This document shows, piece by piece, positions 38,447 to 47,138 of a DNA stretch of 64,000 nucleotides. The translations under genes and the position numbers were made by a program. Below the pieces are notes generated by a model that was not told the origin of the DNA, searched no databases, and was given only the letters and a program-made list of their open reading frames with translations. The stretch lies in NCBI RefSeq assembly GCF_000967725.1, contig NZ_JXYE01000010.1, positions 44,376-108,375 of the forward strand, written 5' to 3'. The DNA is from Loktanella sp. S4079. Its GTDB lineage: Bacteria > Pseudomonadota > Alphaproteobacteria > Rhodobacterales > Rhodobacteraceae. Within the stretch, counting starts at the first letter, position 1, and every line of letters begins with the position of its first letter.

Positions 38447-38989
38447 CTATTTCCGTCGCAGATGCTCATCTAAACGTGGCATTATCTCGACAAAGTTACA
38501 GGGCCGGTGCCGATAGTCGAGCTGTTTGCACAAAATTTCATCCCAAGCGTCCTTGCATGCGCCCGGACTGCCCGGCAAAGCAAAAAGATATGTACCCTTT
38601 GCGACGCCTGCTGTCGCGCGGCTTTGCACTGCGCTGGTGCCAATCTTTTGCATACTAACGATGGTGAAAACGGTGCCAAAGGCGTCGATTTCTTTTTCGT
38701 AAACATCACGATGTGCCTCGACGGTGACGTCACGCCCAGTGAGTCCTGTTCCACCCGTCGAAATCACCACGTCGATCTGATCATTCGCACACCACGCGCG
38801 CAACTGATCCGCGATCTGCACCCGTTCATCTGCGATAATCTTGCGATCCACCAAAATGTGCCCGGCCTCACTGATGTGATCGGCAAGCGTTTGACCCGAT
38901 TTATCTTCTGCCATCTGGCGCGTGTCACTTACCGTGAGCACCGCAATGCGGACAGGCACGAAATCAAGCGTTTCATCAATGCGACTCAT
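38447..38989 (-). CDS. moaB: Molybdenum cofactor biosynthesis protein B (MoaB/Mog family)
   Basis: 180 residues from the ATG at 38989, which overlaps the stop of the uracil-DNA glycosylase gene by 4 bases. The MoCF-binding fold is shown by ISTGGTGLTGRDVT (phosphate loop) and FALPGSPGACKDAWDEIL. In bacteria this family adenylates molybdopterin or is a non-essential paralog. It lies far from the fdhD-mobAB-moeA cluster at 58-62 kb, but both serve the same cofactor pathway. Confidence 0.92.
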   Translation of the reverse strand: MSRIDETLDFVPVRIAVLTVSDTRQMAEDKSGQTLADHISEAGHILVDRKIIADERVQIADQLRAWCANDQIDVVISTGGTGLTGRDVTVEAHRDVYEKEIDAFGTVFTIVSMQKIGTSAVQSRATAGVAKGTYLFALPGSPGACKDAWDEILCKQLDYRHRPCNFVEIMPRLDEHLRRK

Positions 38990-39765
38990 GTCTTCAGTCT
39001 CGCGTTTATTTCCAGCAAGTCTGCCCAGGCCTCGCGTTTTGCAGCGGTGTTGCGCAATAGATAGGCCGGGTGGAACATCGGCAGGCAGGGCTTGCCCAAG
39101 ACTTCGGTCCAATTTCCGCGAATGCGGGTGATCCCGCTTTTACGGAGCAAAGCCTGACACGGCGTATTGCCCATGAGAATGATCACCTCGGGATCAGCCA
39201 ATGCGATATGCCGCTCCAAGAATGGCAACATCATCGCGATCTCGGCAGCTTCGGGGGCGCGATTTGACGGCGGCCGCCACGGCAGCACGTTGGTGATGTA
39301 AACCGACTTTGCCGCGTCTTCATGACCACGCCCAAGTTGAATTGCATCAAGCATACGGTCCAGCAACTGCCCAGCCCGTCCAACAAATGGTTTGCCAGCC
39401 CGGTCCTCGTCACGGCCCGGGGCCTCGCCAATAATCATGACGCGCGCATCGACATTGCCGTCGCAAAAGACGAACGACCGCGCGCCGCGTTTGATCTCGC
39501 AATGTTCAAAGGCCTGCATCGCTGCTGCAAGCTGTTCAAGATCGGCTGCATTTTTCGCGGCGACACGTGCGACCGCGACGGGGTCGACTTCTGGCTCTTG
39601 CTGTACAGGTGGCGGCGGGGCAGAGGCATCTGGCTTTGCCTTGGGTTTTGCGGCCTCTAACGCATACCGGTCAATGGGCGCGTCTTGGATGGCTTCGTCA
39701 GCCCCCAATTCCACCTGCCATTCCAGCAGGGCGCGGTCATCCCAATATGTGTTCCCCGAATCCAT
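38986..39765 (-). CDS. Uracil-DNA glycosylase (family 4-like)
   Basis: 259 residues. An N-terminal Pro/Ala-rich linker (about 40-65) precedes the glycosylase domain. Motif A is [26 protein letters not shown] and motif B is [10 protein letters not shown], as in family 4 enzymes that remove uracil from DNA. The iron-sulfur CX2C pair near the start of classic family 4 domains is not evident: only EHCEIKRG with one cysteine, plus FCDGN and TPCQALL, so cluster binding is uncertain. Coupled by 4-base overlap to moaB, an unrelated function. Confidence 0.88.
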   Translation of the reverse strand: MDSGNTYWDDRALLEWQVELGADEAIQDAPIDRYALEAAKPKAKPDASAPPPPVQQEPEVDPVAVARVAAKNAADLEQLAAAMQAFEHCEIKRGARSFVFCDGNVDARVMIIGEAPGRDEDRAGKPFVGRAGQLLDRMLDAIQLGRGHEDAAKSVYITNVLPWRPPSNRAPEAAEIAMMLPFLERHIALADPEVIILMGNTPCQALLRKSGITRIRGNWTEVLGKPCLPMFHPAYLLRNTAAKREAWADLLEINARLKT

Positions 39766-39854
39766 GCGCCTAGACTACGCGGGATTTCAAAGGATGTGCA
39801 GTGGCTTGTGCAAAATCTGCAAATTGTGACCCGACCGCAAAGGCGCGGCATGGA

Positions 39855-39882
39855 TTGATGCCTCAACGCTTCCTGCTATAAG
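39855..39882 (+). promoter_or_regulatory. Promoter of pyrB
   Basis: TTGATG (39855-39860), 16-base spacer, TATAAG (39877-39882), a good sigma-70-type match 28 bases before the pyrB start. The 145-base gap between the divergent glycosylase and pyrB holds no other clear element. Confidence 0.5.
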
Positions 39883-39910
39883 CACTTTAAACCGTGACAA
39901 GGGACCGACT

Positions 39911-40867
39911 ATGACATTCCGCGCAAAGCATCTTTTGGGCATTGAACATCTGCACCCAACGGAAATTACCACGCTTTTGGATTTGGCCGATAGTTACGCA
40001 GAGCATAACCGCAAAGGGATCGCCCATCGCGATGTTCTGGCGGGGCTGACCCAAATCAATATGTTCTTTGAAAACTCCACCCGGACGCAGTCCAGCTTTG
40101 AACTTGCTGGCAAACGTTTAGGCGCGGATGTCATGAACATGGGGATGCAGGCATCTTCGATCAAAAAGGGCGAGACCCTGATCGACACCGCCCTGACACT
40201 GAACGCGATGCGCCCAGATCTGCTGGTCGTGCGGCACCCCCATTCAGGCGCGGTGGATCTGCTTGCGCAAAAGGTAAACTGTGCCGTTCTTAACGCAGGT
40301 GACGGCAAACACGAACACCCGACCCAAGCCCTGCTTGATGCGCTAACCATTCGCCGGGCCAAGGGCCGCTTGCATCGTCTGTCGATTGCGATCTGTGGCG
40401 ATATTTCCCACAGTCGTGTGGCGCGTTCCAACATCATGCTGCTCGGTAAGATGGAGAACCGCATCCGCCTGATCGCACCACCGACGCTGATGCCATCGGG
40501 CATGGCCGACTTTGGCTGCGAGGTCTTTGAGAACATGGAAGAAGGGCTAAAAGACGTTGATGTCGTCATGATGCTGCGCCTTCAAAAAGAACGCATGGAT
40601 GGCGGCTTTATCCCGTCCGAGCGGGAATATTTCCATCGCTACGGGCTGGATGCCGAAAAGCTCGCGCATGCGAAATCCGATGCCATCGTAATGCACCCCG
40701 GCCCAATGAACCGTGGCGTGGAAATTGACGGCACCATCGCGGATGACATCAACCGCTCCGTGATCCAAGAACAAGTCGAGATGGGCGTCGCTGTGCGCAT
40801 GGCTGCAATGGATTTGCTGGCGCAAAACTTACGCGCAAGCCGATCAGCCCAAACGCAGATGGTGTGA
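39911..40867 (+). CDS. pyrB: Aspartate carbamoyltransferase catalytic subunit PyrB
   Basis: 318 residues. The carbamoyl-phosphate motif is [19 protein letters not shown], followed by [38 protein letters not shown] and [10 protein letters not shown]. It commits carbamoyl phosphate to pyrimidine synthesis. No regulatory subunit pyrI is present; instead a PyrC-like protein is encoded two genes downstream, as in ATCase/pseudo-DHOase complexes of other bacteria. The next gene begins 6 bases after its stop. Confidence 0.97.
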   Translation: MTFRAKHLLGIEHLHPTEITTLLDLADSYAEHNRKGIAHRDVLAGLTQINMFFENSTRTQSSFELAGKRLGADVMNMGMQASSIKKGETLIDTALTLNAMRPDLLVVRHPHSGAVDLLAQKVNCAVLNAGDGKHEHPTQALLDALTIRRAKGRLHRLSIAICGDISHSRVARSNIMLLGKMENRIRLIAPPTLMPSGMADFGCEVFENMEEGLKDVDVVMMLRLQKERMDGGFIPSEREYFHRYGLDAEKLAHAKSDAIVMHPGPMNRGVEIDGTIADDINRSVIQEQVEMGVAVRMAAMDLLAQNLRASRSAQTQMV

Positions 40868-40873
40868 TATCTG

Positions 40874-41398
40874 ATGCAGATCATTATCCCCGCAACTGAT
40901 CACGGCCAAATCCGGGTCTTCGCGACCGACATGCCACTATCAGCAGATGTCACTGGCAAGACGGAAACCGGCATTGCCGCTCTTTTGGGTGCCTCTGTCG
41001 ATGTGACCTATATCGATGTGGTTTGTATCTCTGATCTGGGCGCGATGACCCTAAGCGAATATATCGCCTCTGGTTATGACATGCTGCCTGACGCAGTGGA
41101 TAAGGCTGCGGTCGATGCGATCACTGGCTATGCGATTTTGTTGCTCTCACGCGCGACTGCCGGAAAAGAAGTGGCATTGAACCTCGCCCCCGGTTTACGG
41201 CATGTGACCACCTATAGCCCCACCCTGCGGATGGCGCCCCCCGCTGATTTGCCGTCAGACGCGGCAGAGGGTGTACTTCCGCCGCCCCAACCCGCCAAAG
41301 CCCCGAAATCTGACGCGCGGATCAGTGGCATGGTCGCGACTGCGGCACTTGTCGTGATGTTTCTGATCGTCGGAATGATGATTTGGATCGCCGGATGA
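40874..41398 (+). CDS. Unknown protein with C-terminal membrane anchor between pyrB and pyrC-like gene
   Basis: 174 residues, not recognised. The N-terminal ~115 residues appear to be a soluble alpha/beta domain (IRVFATDMPL, VDVTYIDVVCISDLGAMTLSEYIASGYDM). A Pro/Ala-rich linker (about 120-145) leads to one C-terminal transmembrane helix (about 149-172), so it is probably tail-anchored with the domain in the cytoplasm. It starts 6 bases after pyrB and ends 40 before the pyrC-like gene, so it is co-expressed with pyrimidine genes; its role is unknown. Confidence 0.7.
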   Translation: MQIIIPATDHGQIRVFATDMPLSADVTGKTETGIAALLGASVDVTYIDVVCISDLGAMTLSEYIASGYDMLPDAVDKAAVDAITGYAILLLSRATAGKEVALNLAPGLRHVTTYSPTLRMAPPADLPSDAAEGVLPPPQPAKAPKSDARISGMVATAALVVMFLIVGMMIWIAG

Positions 41399-41438
41399 CC
41401 AAAACCGCGCTGCAAGACTATGAAACAGGACCCTTCGC

Positions 41439-42719
41439 ATGACTGATCTGCTTTTTACGAACGCTCGCCTGATTGATCCGGTGGCCCTGACAGACAGCAT
41501 TGGCGCGCTGCACGTGCGGGATGGCAAAATCGTCGAAAAGTTCGAAACGACACCCGCAATCGAAGGCGCGACCGTGATCGACTGCGACGGCAAATGCCTT
41601 GCCCCGGGTATTATCGACATTGGCGTTAAGGTTTCTGAACCCGGCGAGCGGCACAAGGAATCCTTTAGCTCTGCGGGGCGGGCGGCCGCTGCTGGCGGCG
41701 TAACAACCATCGTAACGCGCCCTGATACGATCCCCTCAATCGACACGCCCGAAATTCTAGAATTCGTCGAACGCCGTGCCCAAGCGGACGCCCCGGTTCA
41801 CGTTCTGCCAATGGCCGCCCTGACCAAGGGCCGCGAAGGTCGCGAAATGACCGAGATCGGATTTCTACAAGACGCCGGGGCCGTTGCCTTTTCAGATGCA
41901 GACCGGGTGATCACCGATACCAAAGTGTTCAGCCGCGCATTGACCTACGCACGTAGCCTAGATGCGTTGGTGATCGGCCATACCCAAGATCCGGGTCTAT
42001 CGAATGGGGCGGCAGTCACCTCTGGCAAATTTGCATCCTTGCGTGGTTTGCCCGGTGTGTCACCGATGGCAGAGCGGATGGCACTTGATCGTGATATTGC
42101 CCTGCTCGAGATGACGGGCGCGCGCTATCACGCAAGCCAAATCACAACGGCCCGTGCCTTGCCAGCGCTGGAACGCGCAAAACGCAACGGGCTGAACATC
42201 ACGGCAGGTGTTAGCGTACACCACCTGACCCTGAACGAAATGGATGTCGCGGACTATCGGACATTCTTTAAGGTCAAGCCGCCGCTGCGCAGCGAAGAAG
42301 ACAGGCTCGCCGTTGTTCAAGCGGTCGCGGACGGACTGATTGACATCATCTGTTCGATGCACACCCCACAGGACGAAGAAAGCAAACGGCTGCCATACGA
42401 AGAGGCGGCAAGCGGCGCGGTCGGGCTAGAAACGCTGCTACCCGCAGCGCTTCGCCTCTATCATGCAGAAATGATCGACTTACCGCGCCTATTCCGCGCG
42501 CTGTCACTGAACCCGGCACGTTTGTTGCAGCTTGATGCAGGTCGTCTTCTCGAAGGAGCGCCTGCGGATTTGATCCTTTTTGATCCCGATGCGCCATTCC
42601 AACTGGATCGCAGCAAGCTTTTGTCCAAATCCAAGAATACCCCCTTTGACGGTGCGCGAATGCAGGGCAAAGTGATCGGGACTTGGGTCAGTGGTGAACG
42701 TATCTGGGGGAACGCATAA
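41439..42719 (+). CDS. Dihydroorotase-like protein, probably inactive (PyrC')
   Basis: 426 residues of the dihydroorotase/amidohydrolase superfamily. The overall pattern is intact (LAPGIIDIGVKVSEPGERHKES, AAAAGGVTTIV, SVHHLTL, GLETLLPAAL), but key residues are missing. The metal-binding HxH after IID is GVK here, and the TDHAPH block with the catalytic Asp is CSMHTPQ. That fits PyrC' pseudo-dihydroorotases, which assemble with aspartate carbamoyltransferase instead of catalysing. A separate active pyrC would then be needed elsewhere. Its TAA overlaps the plsY start by one base (TAATG). Confidence 0.85.
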   Translation: MTDLLFTNARLIDPVALTDSIGALHVRDGKIVEKFETTPAIEGATVIDCDGKCLAPGIIDIGVKVSEPGERHKESFSSAGRAAAAGGVTTIVTRPDTIPSIDTPEILEFVERRAQADAPVHVLPMAALTKGREGREMTEIGFLQDAGAVAFSDADRVITDTKVFSRALTYARSLDALVIGHTQDPGLSNGAAVTSGKFASLRGLPGVSPMAERMALDRDIALLEMTGARYHASQITTARALPALERAKRNGLNITAGVSVHHLTLNEMDVADYRTFFKVKPPLRSEEDRLAVVQAVADGLIDIICSMHTPQDEESKRLPYEEAASGAVGLETLLPAALRLYHAEMIDLPRLFRALSLNPARLLQLDAGRLLEGAPADLILFDPDAPFQLDRSKLLSKSKNTPFDGARMQGKVIGTWVSGERIWGNA

Positions 42720-43327
42720 TGCCCGTATTCGAAAGCGGCCTTGCCGTTTTGTGCCTTTGGGCGGTGGTCGGCTATTTGTTTGGGTCGCTGTCTGGCGGCA
42801 TGCTGATGGCACGCGTGATGAACCTTGGCAATCTACGCGAAATCGGTTCTGGCAATATCGGCGCGACGAACGTCTTGCGCACTGGCAATAAAAAGGCGGC
42901 TGCGCTGACCCTTCTATTTGATGCCGCAAAAGGGGCGATTGTCGTCCTGCTCGCACGTGCCTTTGCTGGCGAAGACGCGGCACAAATTGGTGCGCTCGCT
43001 GCATTCATTGGTCACTGTTTTCCAGTATGGCTCAAGTTCAAGGGCGGCAAAGGAGTCGCGACATATATCGGGATTATTCTTGCGCTGGCTTGGCCGATGG
43101 GTCTGGTTGCCTGCGCGATATGGCTCGCGACAGCGGTGGCGTTTCGATATTCATCGCTGGCTGCCTTGGTCGCTGCGGGCTGGACGCCGATTGTGATGGG
43201 ATTCACCGGGCATGGCGCGATGTTCTTTCTCTCCATCGCCCTAGGTTTGATGATCTATTTCCGGCACTGGGACAATATTCAGCGTTTGAAAAACAATACC
43301 GAGACCAAGATCGGCGCCAAGGGTTAA
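42719..43327 (+). CDS. plsY: Acyl-phosphate glycerol-3-phosphate acyltransferase PlsY
   Basis: 202 residues, an integral membrane enzyme with about five helices. The three family motifs are present: GSLSGGMLMARVMN...GSGNIGATNVLRT, the KGGKGVAT loop, and RHWDNIQRLKNNTETKIG at the C terminus. It transfers an acyl group from acyl phosphate to glycerol 3-phosphate, the first step of phospholipid synthesis. Coupled to the pyrC-like gene by a one-base overlap and followed by a strong terminator. Confidence 0.95.
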   Translation: MPVFESGLAVLCLWAVVGYLFGSLSGGMLMARVMNLGNLREIGSGNIGATNVLRTGNKKAAALTLLFDAAKGAIVVLLARAFAGEDAAQIGALAAFIGHCFPVWLKFKGGKGVATYIGIILALAWPMGLVACAIWLATAVAFRYSSLAALVAAGWTPIVMGFTGHGAMFFLSIALGLMIYFRHWDNIQRLKNNTETKIGAKG

Positions 43328-43351
43328 GACCCCAATCAGGAACGATACGCG

Positions 43352-43381
43352 GGCGTAGCCAAAGTTGGCTGCGCCTTTTTT
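43352..43381 (+). terminator. Rho-independent terminator after plsY
   Basis: GGCGTAGCCAA pairs with TTGGCTGCGCC (11 pairs including one G-T), a very small loop, then six T residues at 43376-43381. It closes the pyrB-plsY operon. Confidence 0.9.
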
Positions 43382-43392
43382 GTTGCTTGATA

Positions 43393-43435
43393 TTGACATA
43401 ACAGTTTATTCAGCTATTTCTGTCTCTACAGAAAT
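43393..43435 (+). promoter_or_regulatory. -35 box and overlapping 20-bp inverted repeat before small membrane-protein genes
   Basis: A consensus TTGACA lies at 43393-43398. About 17 bases later a perfect inverted repeat ATTTCTGT-CTCT-ACAGAAAT (43416-43435) covers the expected -10 position. The start codon follows 24 bases later. It looks like an operator over a promoter, but it could also be a hairpin in the leader; no regulator is identifiable. Confidence 0.45.
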
Positions 43436-43458
43436 TAAAGTCAATCACGGTGATTCCA

Positions 43459-43890
43459 ATGACCTGTGCAAGCAACTATCTTTTCGACAGACCCCAGCGC
43501 CTGCGCCGATACTCCGTAAACCCAATGGCCTTTGTCGCGGCGCTGATCCTCGCGCCTTGCATCGTGACATTACTGACCTGCTGGACACTGATCGGGCTGT
43601 TCGCGCCAATTTTCGGGGTAATTCCCTATCTGGTAATTGGCACCCCAATCCTGTTGTGGGCGGTCGGACATATAAGACCTGCGTTCTGGCCCTATGCAGC
43701 ACTGGGATTTGCCGCGAATTTGTTTTGTCTGATTGCAGCCAAAATTTGTGCCGCACTCAATGTCTCGGCAGACGCCGACGACTTCATCTTTATCTTTGCG
43801 TTCGGACTTGTCTTTGGCGCCTTATACGCAGGGGCATTTGGCAGCCTCTACGCAAAGTTTCACCCTAATCTACATGTGCTAGACGTTTGA
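43459..43890 (+). CDS. Small integral membrane protein of unknown function
   Basis: 143 residues from the ATG at 43459, which has GGTGA 5 bases upstream; a GTG at 43450 is also possible. It has about four hydrophobic segments (about 22-46, 50-66, 72-95 and 105-125) and a short basic N terminus (RPQRLRRYS). Not recognised. It precedes another small membrane protein by 12 bases, so the two form a small operon between plsY and gshA. Confidence 0.65.
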   Translation: MTCASNYLFDRPQRLRRYSVNPMAFVAALILAPCIVTLLTCWTLIGLFAPIFGVIPYLVIGTPILLWAVGHIRPAFWPYAALGFAANLFCLIAAKICAALNVSADADDFIFIFAFGLVFGALYAGAFGSLYAKFHPNLHVLDV

Positions 43891-43902
43891 AAGGAGCACA
43901 AA

Positions 43903-44247
43903 ATGTTCAGCTACCTAGTCGCATATTTCGTTCCGTCGATGGCAATCGTAATGGGACTGGCGTTTATGATCTTTAAGATCGGAGACCGCCTGTCAGATTG
44001 CCCTGCCTCTAAGACAGCAGCCAAAGTCGGGGCGATGACGATCGCGACAAGCTTTGTCACCATTGGATTTGGCGGAGTATTGATCATTGCGGCCTTTTGC
44101 ATCGGGCTGATGCCCGAACGACTTCATGTCGTACTGGTCCCGGCGCTTGGACTTGCCGCGCTATGTCTTGGATTGGGATTTACCCACGCGGTGGCTTCGC
44201 TGCGCGATATCACAGCGCGCGCAGCAAACCCAGTGATCGCAGAATAA
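43903..44247 (+). CDS. Small membrane protein of unknown function
   Basis: 114 residues with three hydrophobic segments (about 5-22, 38-63 and 72-97) and AAGGAG upstream of the ATG. No catalytic motif is visible and I do not recognise a family. Co-transcribed with the preceding small membrane protein and convergent with gshA, whose stop is 17 bases away. Confidence 0.65.
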   Translation: MFSYLVAYFVPSMAIVMGLAFMIFKIGDRLSDCPASKTAAKVGAMTIATSFVTIGFGGVLIIAAFCIGLMPERLHVVLVPALGLAALCLGLGFTHAVASLRDITARAANPVIAE

Positions 44248-44264
44248 CCATAGGCCTAAAGCGG

Positions 44265-45635
44265 TTAGTAGCTATATTCGCTATAGACCCGCTTTAGGTC
44301 GCCCCCCCAATCACCATTATAGTGATCAAGCAATTCATCGGCCAAAGTCTTGCCGGTTTCGATGCTTTCCTTCAACGCGTTCAAGAAATGGGTTTCATCA
44401 GGGATCAACCCACCTGCACCAGGCCGCGCGCGGTTCTTAAGACCCGTCTCTGAAATCGCGACCACCTCGCGGGCGAGGTCATGCATATTGATACCATCAA
44501 CCTGCGCCTGAAGCCCATCAACTGATGCCGCAACACGAAGCGCCTCGCGCTGCTCAGCAGTCCAGTCTTTGCAAAGGTCCCACGCCGCATCAAGCGCGGT
44601 TTGATCATAGGTCAGGCCCGTCCAAAACGCGGGCAGCGCGCATAGGCGCCGCCAAGGCCCACCATCAGCACCACGCATTTCAATGAACTGCTTCATACGC
44701 GCCTCGGGGAAGACCGTTGTCAGATGGTCCGCCCAATCAGACAAGAGAGGTTTTTCACCGGGAAGAGCAGGCAATTCACCTTTCAGGAAATCGCGGAAAG
44801 ACATGCCCAGCGCATCAATATATTTGCCATCGCGATAGACAAAATACATCGGCACATCCAGCACCCACTGCACCCAAGCCTCAAAACCAAAACCTTCGTC
44901 AAAGACGAAGGGGATCATGCCCGTGCGCGACGCATCCAAATCACGCCAAATGCGCGAACGCCAAGATTTGTGCCCATTCACCTTGCCCTCAAAGAATGGC
45001 GAGTTAGCAAACAGGGCCGCCGCCACGGGCTGCAACGCAATCGCGACGCGCATCTTTTGGACCATGTCGGCCTCTGATCCGAAATCAAGATTCACCTGCA
45101 CGGTACAGGTCCGGCGCATCATTGCGGTGCCCATGCTGCCGACCTTTTTCATATAGGCATCCATCAGCTTGTAACGCCCTTTGGGCATCAGCGGCATTTC
45201 TTCGTGGGTCCATTCTGGGGCCGCACCCAAACCGATAAATTTCACACCAATCTCATCTGACACGGCTTTGACTTCGGCCAGATGGGTATTCACCTCGTCG
45301 CAGGTCTGGTGAATGGTCTCGAGCGGAGCACCCGACAATTCCAATGCGCCACCCGGTTCAAGGCTAACATTTGCGCCGTCTTTCGTCAGACCGATGATGT
45401 TCCCATCTTCTTCGACACGGCCCCAGCCGAAACGGCTTTCTAGCCCTTCAAGAACAGCCTTGATCGAACGTTCTCCGTCGTAGGGCAACGGGCGCAGACT
45501 ATCCTGACAATAGCCGAATTTCTCGTGCTCGGTCCCGATGCGCCATTGGTCCTTGGGCTTGCACCCCTTCGACAACATCTCGGCCAGTTGGTCGTGATGC
45601 TCGATTGGGCCACCACCGGACTGAGGAATAGACAT
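44265..45635 (-). CDS. gshA: Glutamate-cysteine ligase GshA (plant/alphaproteobacterial type)
   Basis: 456 residues of the GCS2-like family. Typical blocks are RIGTEHEKFGY (ATP/metal site), LEPGGALELSGAP, FIGLGAAPEW, RRTCTVQVNLDF, and MSFRDFLKGELP. It makes gamma-glutamylcysteine, the first step of glutathione synthesis. The length and motifs resemble the plant-type enzymes found in alphaproteobacteria. It is convergent with small membrane proteins and 64 bases downstream of an unknown membrane protein gene. Confidence 0.95.
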   Translation of the reverse strand: MSIPQSGGGPIEHHDQLAEMLSKGCKPKDQWRIGTEHEKFGYCQDSLRPLPYDGERSIKAVLEGLESRFGWGRVEEDGNIIGLTKDGANVSLEPGGALELSGAPLETIHQTCDEVNTHLAEVKAVSDEIGVKFIGLGAAPEWTHEEMPLMPKGRYKLMDAYMKKVGSMGTAMMRRTCTVQVNLDFGSEADMVQKMRVAIALQPVAAALFANSPFFEGKVNGHKSWRSRIWRDLDASRTGMIPFVFDEGFGFEAWVQWVLDVPMYFVYRDGKYIDALGMSFRDFLKGELPALPGEKPLLSDWADHLTTVFPEARMKQFIEMRGADGGPWRRLCALPAFWTGLTYDQTALDAAWDLCKDWTAEQREALRVAASVDGLQAQVDGINMHDLAREVVAISETGLKNRARPGAGGLIPDETHFLNALKESIETGKTLADELLDHYNGDWGGDLKRVYSEYSY

Positions 45636-45699
45636 GGCGCGCGCTCCGTGCTTTGTGCGTTTTTCGAATTTCTATCGGTGAACTGCCGCAAGGCCCATG

Positions 45700-46218
45700 T
45701 CAATGCAAGACAGGACGAACCCGCGACCAAATCGTAACGCGCGCATCAGGTGTGCGTGAAAGCACGGTCAACATATCGGTGGTCTTGATGCCGGGTAACC
45801 CTGCAAAGACGTCAAAGAGCGCCTCTGCCCCGGCAGCATTGACTGGGATGGATAGATTCTGACCGCCGACACCCGTCAAAACCCAATTCGGGTCGGGATG
45901 CGCACTGGGGTCCAGCTCGAGCTTGGTGAGATCTGCAACATCCATCACCCCGCCGTCTAGCGGACCAAAGTATGACAATCTGCGCTCATTGATCTGAACA
46001 ACGCCGGCACCTTCGCCTTGTTGGCGAAAGCGGGCGCGTTGCGCACCTGCAAGGGCGAAAACGACACCAATAAACGCAATGACATAGCCGATCCAACCGA
46101 CTGTTCCGACCGCACGCGCACCCCACCAAGCCCCACACAGGAGCAATGCACCGCCGATCAACACGTCGCGCCAGCGCCACAAAAATGCACGAACCTCGGG
46201 ACGTAGAAAATCAGACAT
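45700..46218 (-). CDS. Unknown protein with two N-terminal membrane helices
   Basis: 172 residues. Two close transmembrane segments (about 16-33 and 38-58, LIGGALLLCGAWWGARAVG and GWIGYVIAFIGVVFALAGA) are followed by a soluble ~110-residue domain with beta-strand character (VVQINERRLSYFGP, WVLTGVGGQNLSIPV). It resembles hypothetical membrane proteins next to gshA in related genomes, with no known function. It overlaps the end of the upstream GNAT gene by 8 bases. Confidence 0.68.
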   Translation of the reverse strand: MSDFLRPEVRAFLWRWRDVLIGGALLLCGAWWGARAVGTVGWIGYVIAFIGVVFALAGAQRARFRQQGEGAGVVQINERRLSYFGPLDGGVMDVADLTKLELDPSAHPDPNWVLTGVGGQNLSIPVNAAGAEALFDVFAGLPGIKTTDMLTVLSRTPDARVTIWSRVRPVLH

Positions 46219-47050
46219 GAACCACCTGCGGATGTTCGTTGATCACGATTGCAAACTCACCGATCTGCCGAAAGCCGATCGCCTCATAGGCGCGCGCGGC
46301 GTTGGTGCTGGCCGCGAACAAGATCGCTTCTTGCACCCCCGCTTCGCCCGCCTCTTGTAGATGGAGACCAACAGCCCGCCGCGCAAGACCACGCCCTCGC
46401 AACTCTGGCGGCGTATAGACGCCACCCACTTGCACAACGCCGGGCACTTGCGCGTTAAATCCTGTCATCGCAACAGCGGTATCCCCTTGAAATAACACCC
46501 GATGAGTTCCTGCCTGCAGGTAGCCTTCGATTTCATGGCGCGCCTTTGCGGCGGTATCTTCGCCCGGAACTTTCAGCACCTCGTTCAAATAAGCCTCGCG
46601 CCATTGCAGCACTGTTTCAATGGGTGCCGTAGATAGATCGCGAAGCGTAAATTCACTGCAATCGGGCAGTCTCAGGTCTGATAAGTGTAGGTGATAGAGC
46701 GGTTCAACCTTTGACACAGCCGCCGGATCACGCCACCCGAGCGCGCGCTGTAAACCTGCGACCTGAACTGCATCGCCAATGATCCCCTGTATCGGCCGCC
46801 CATCCAGAATTGCCCGCACTGTCGACCAAGGATGGTTTGGACATTGGGGAAACACAAACCCTTCCTCTGAGATCGTCAAGACATCCGTGACTTGCCCTGC
46901 TTTCCAATTGACCCAACAGTTAACAGCCCTCGGATGACCGCCCTGCATCCCGTGTTTGCGCAGATTCGACAGCGGAAACATCGAGGTCGCAATGTGATCA
47001 GTCAAAAATGCCTCAAGCGCAGGTCTGTCAGTCTCTGTCGCGGGGATCAT
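46211..47050 (-). CDS. GNAT-family acetyltransferase
   Basis: 279 residues. The N-terminal half is a degenerate GNAT-like domain. The C-terminal half is a clear acetyltransferase with the acetyl-CoA pyrophosphate loop PPELRGRGLARRAVGLHL (about 218-235) and ASTNAARAYEAIGFRQIGEFAI near the end. Substrate unknown. It precedes the unknown membrane protein with an 8-base overlap and follows rsmE by 88 bases. Confidence 0.85.
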   Translation of the reverse strand: MIPATETDRPALEAFLTDHIATSMFPLSNLRKHGMQGGHPRAVNCWVNWKAGQVTDVLTISEEGFVFPQCPNHPWSTVRAILDGRPIQGIIGDAVQVAGLQRALGWRDPAAVSKVEPLYHLHLSDLRLPDCSEFTLRDLSTAPIETVLQWREAYLNEVLKVPGEDTAAKARHEIEGYLQAGTHRVLFQGDTAVAMTGFNAQVPGVVQVGGVYTPPELRGRGLARRAVGLHLQEAGEAGVQEAILFAASTNAARAYEAIGFRQIGEFAIVINEHPQVVHV

Positions 47051-47138
47051 GATCTAGCTGTTATGCTGATAGCGCATGCCTGAAAACTCACTTCACATGA
47101 ATGTCTACCCGGCCTGTCGCGTAACAAATGAAGTTTGC

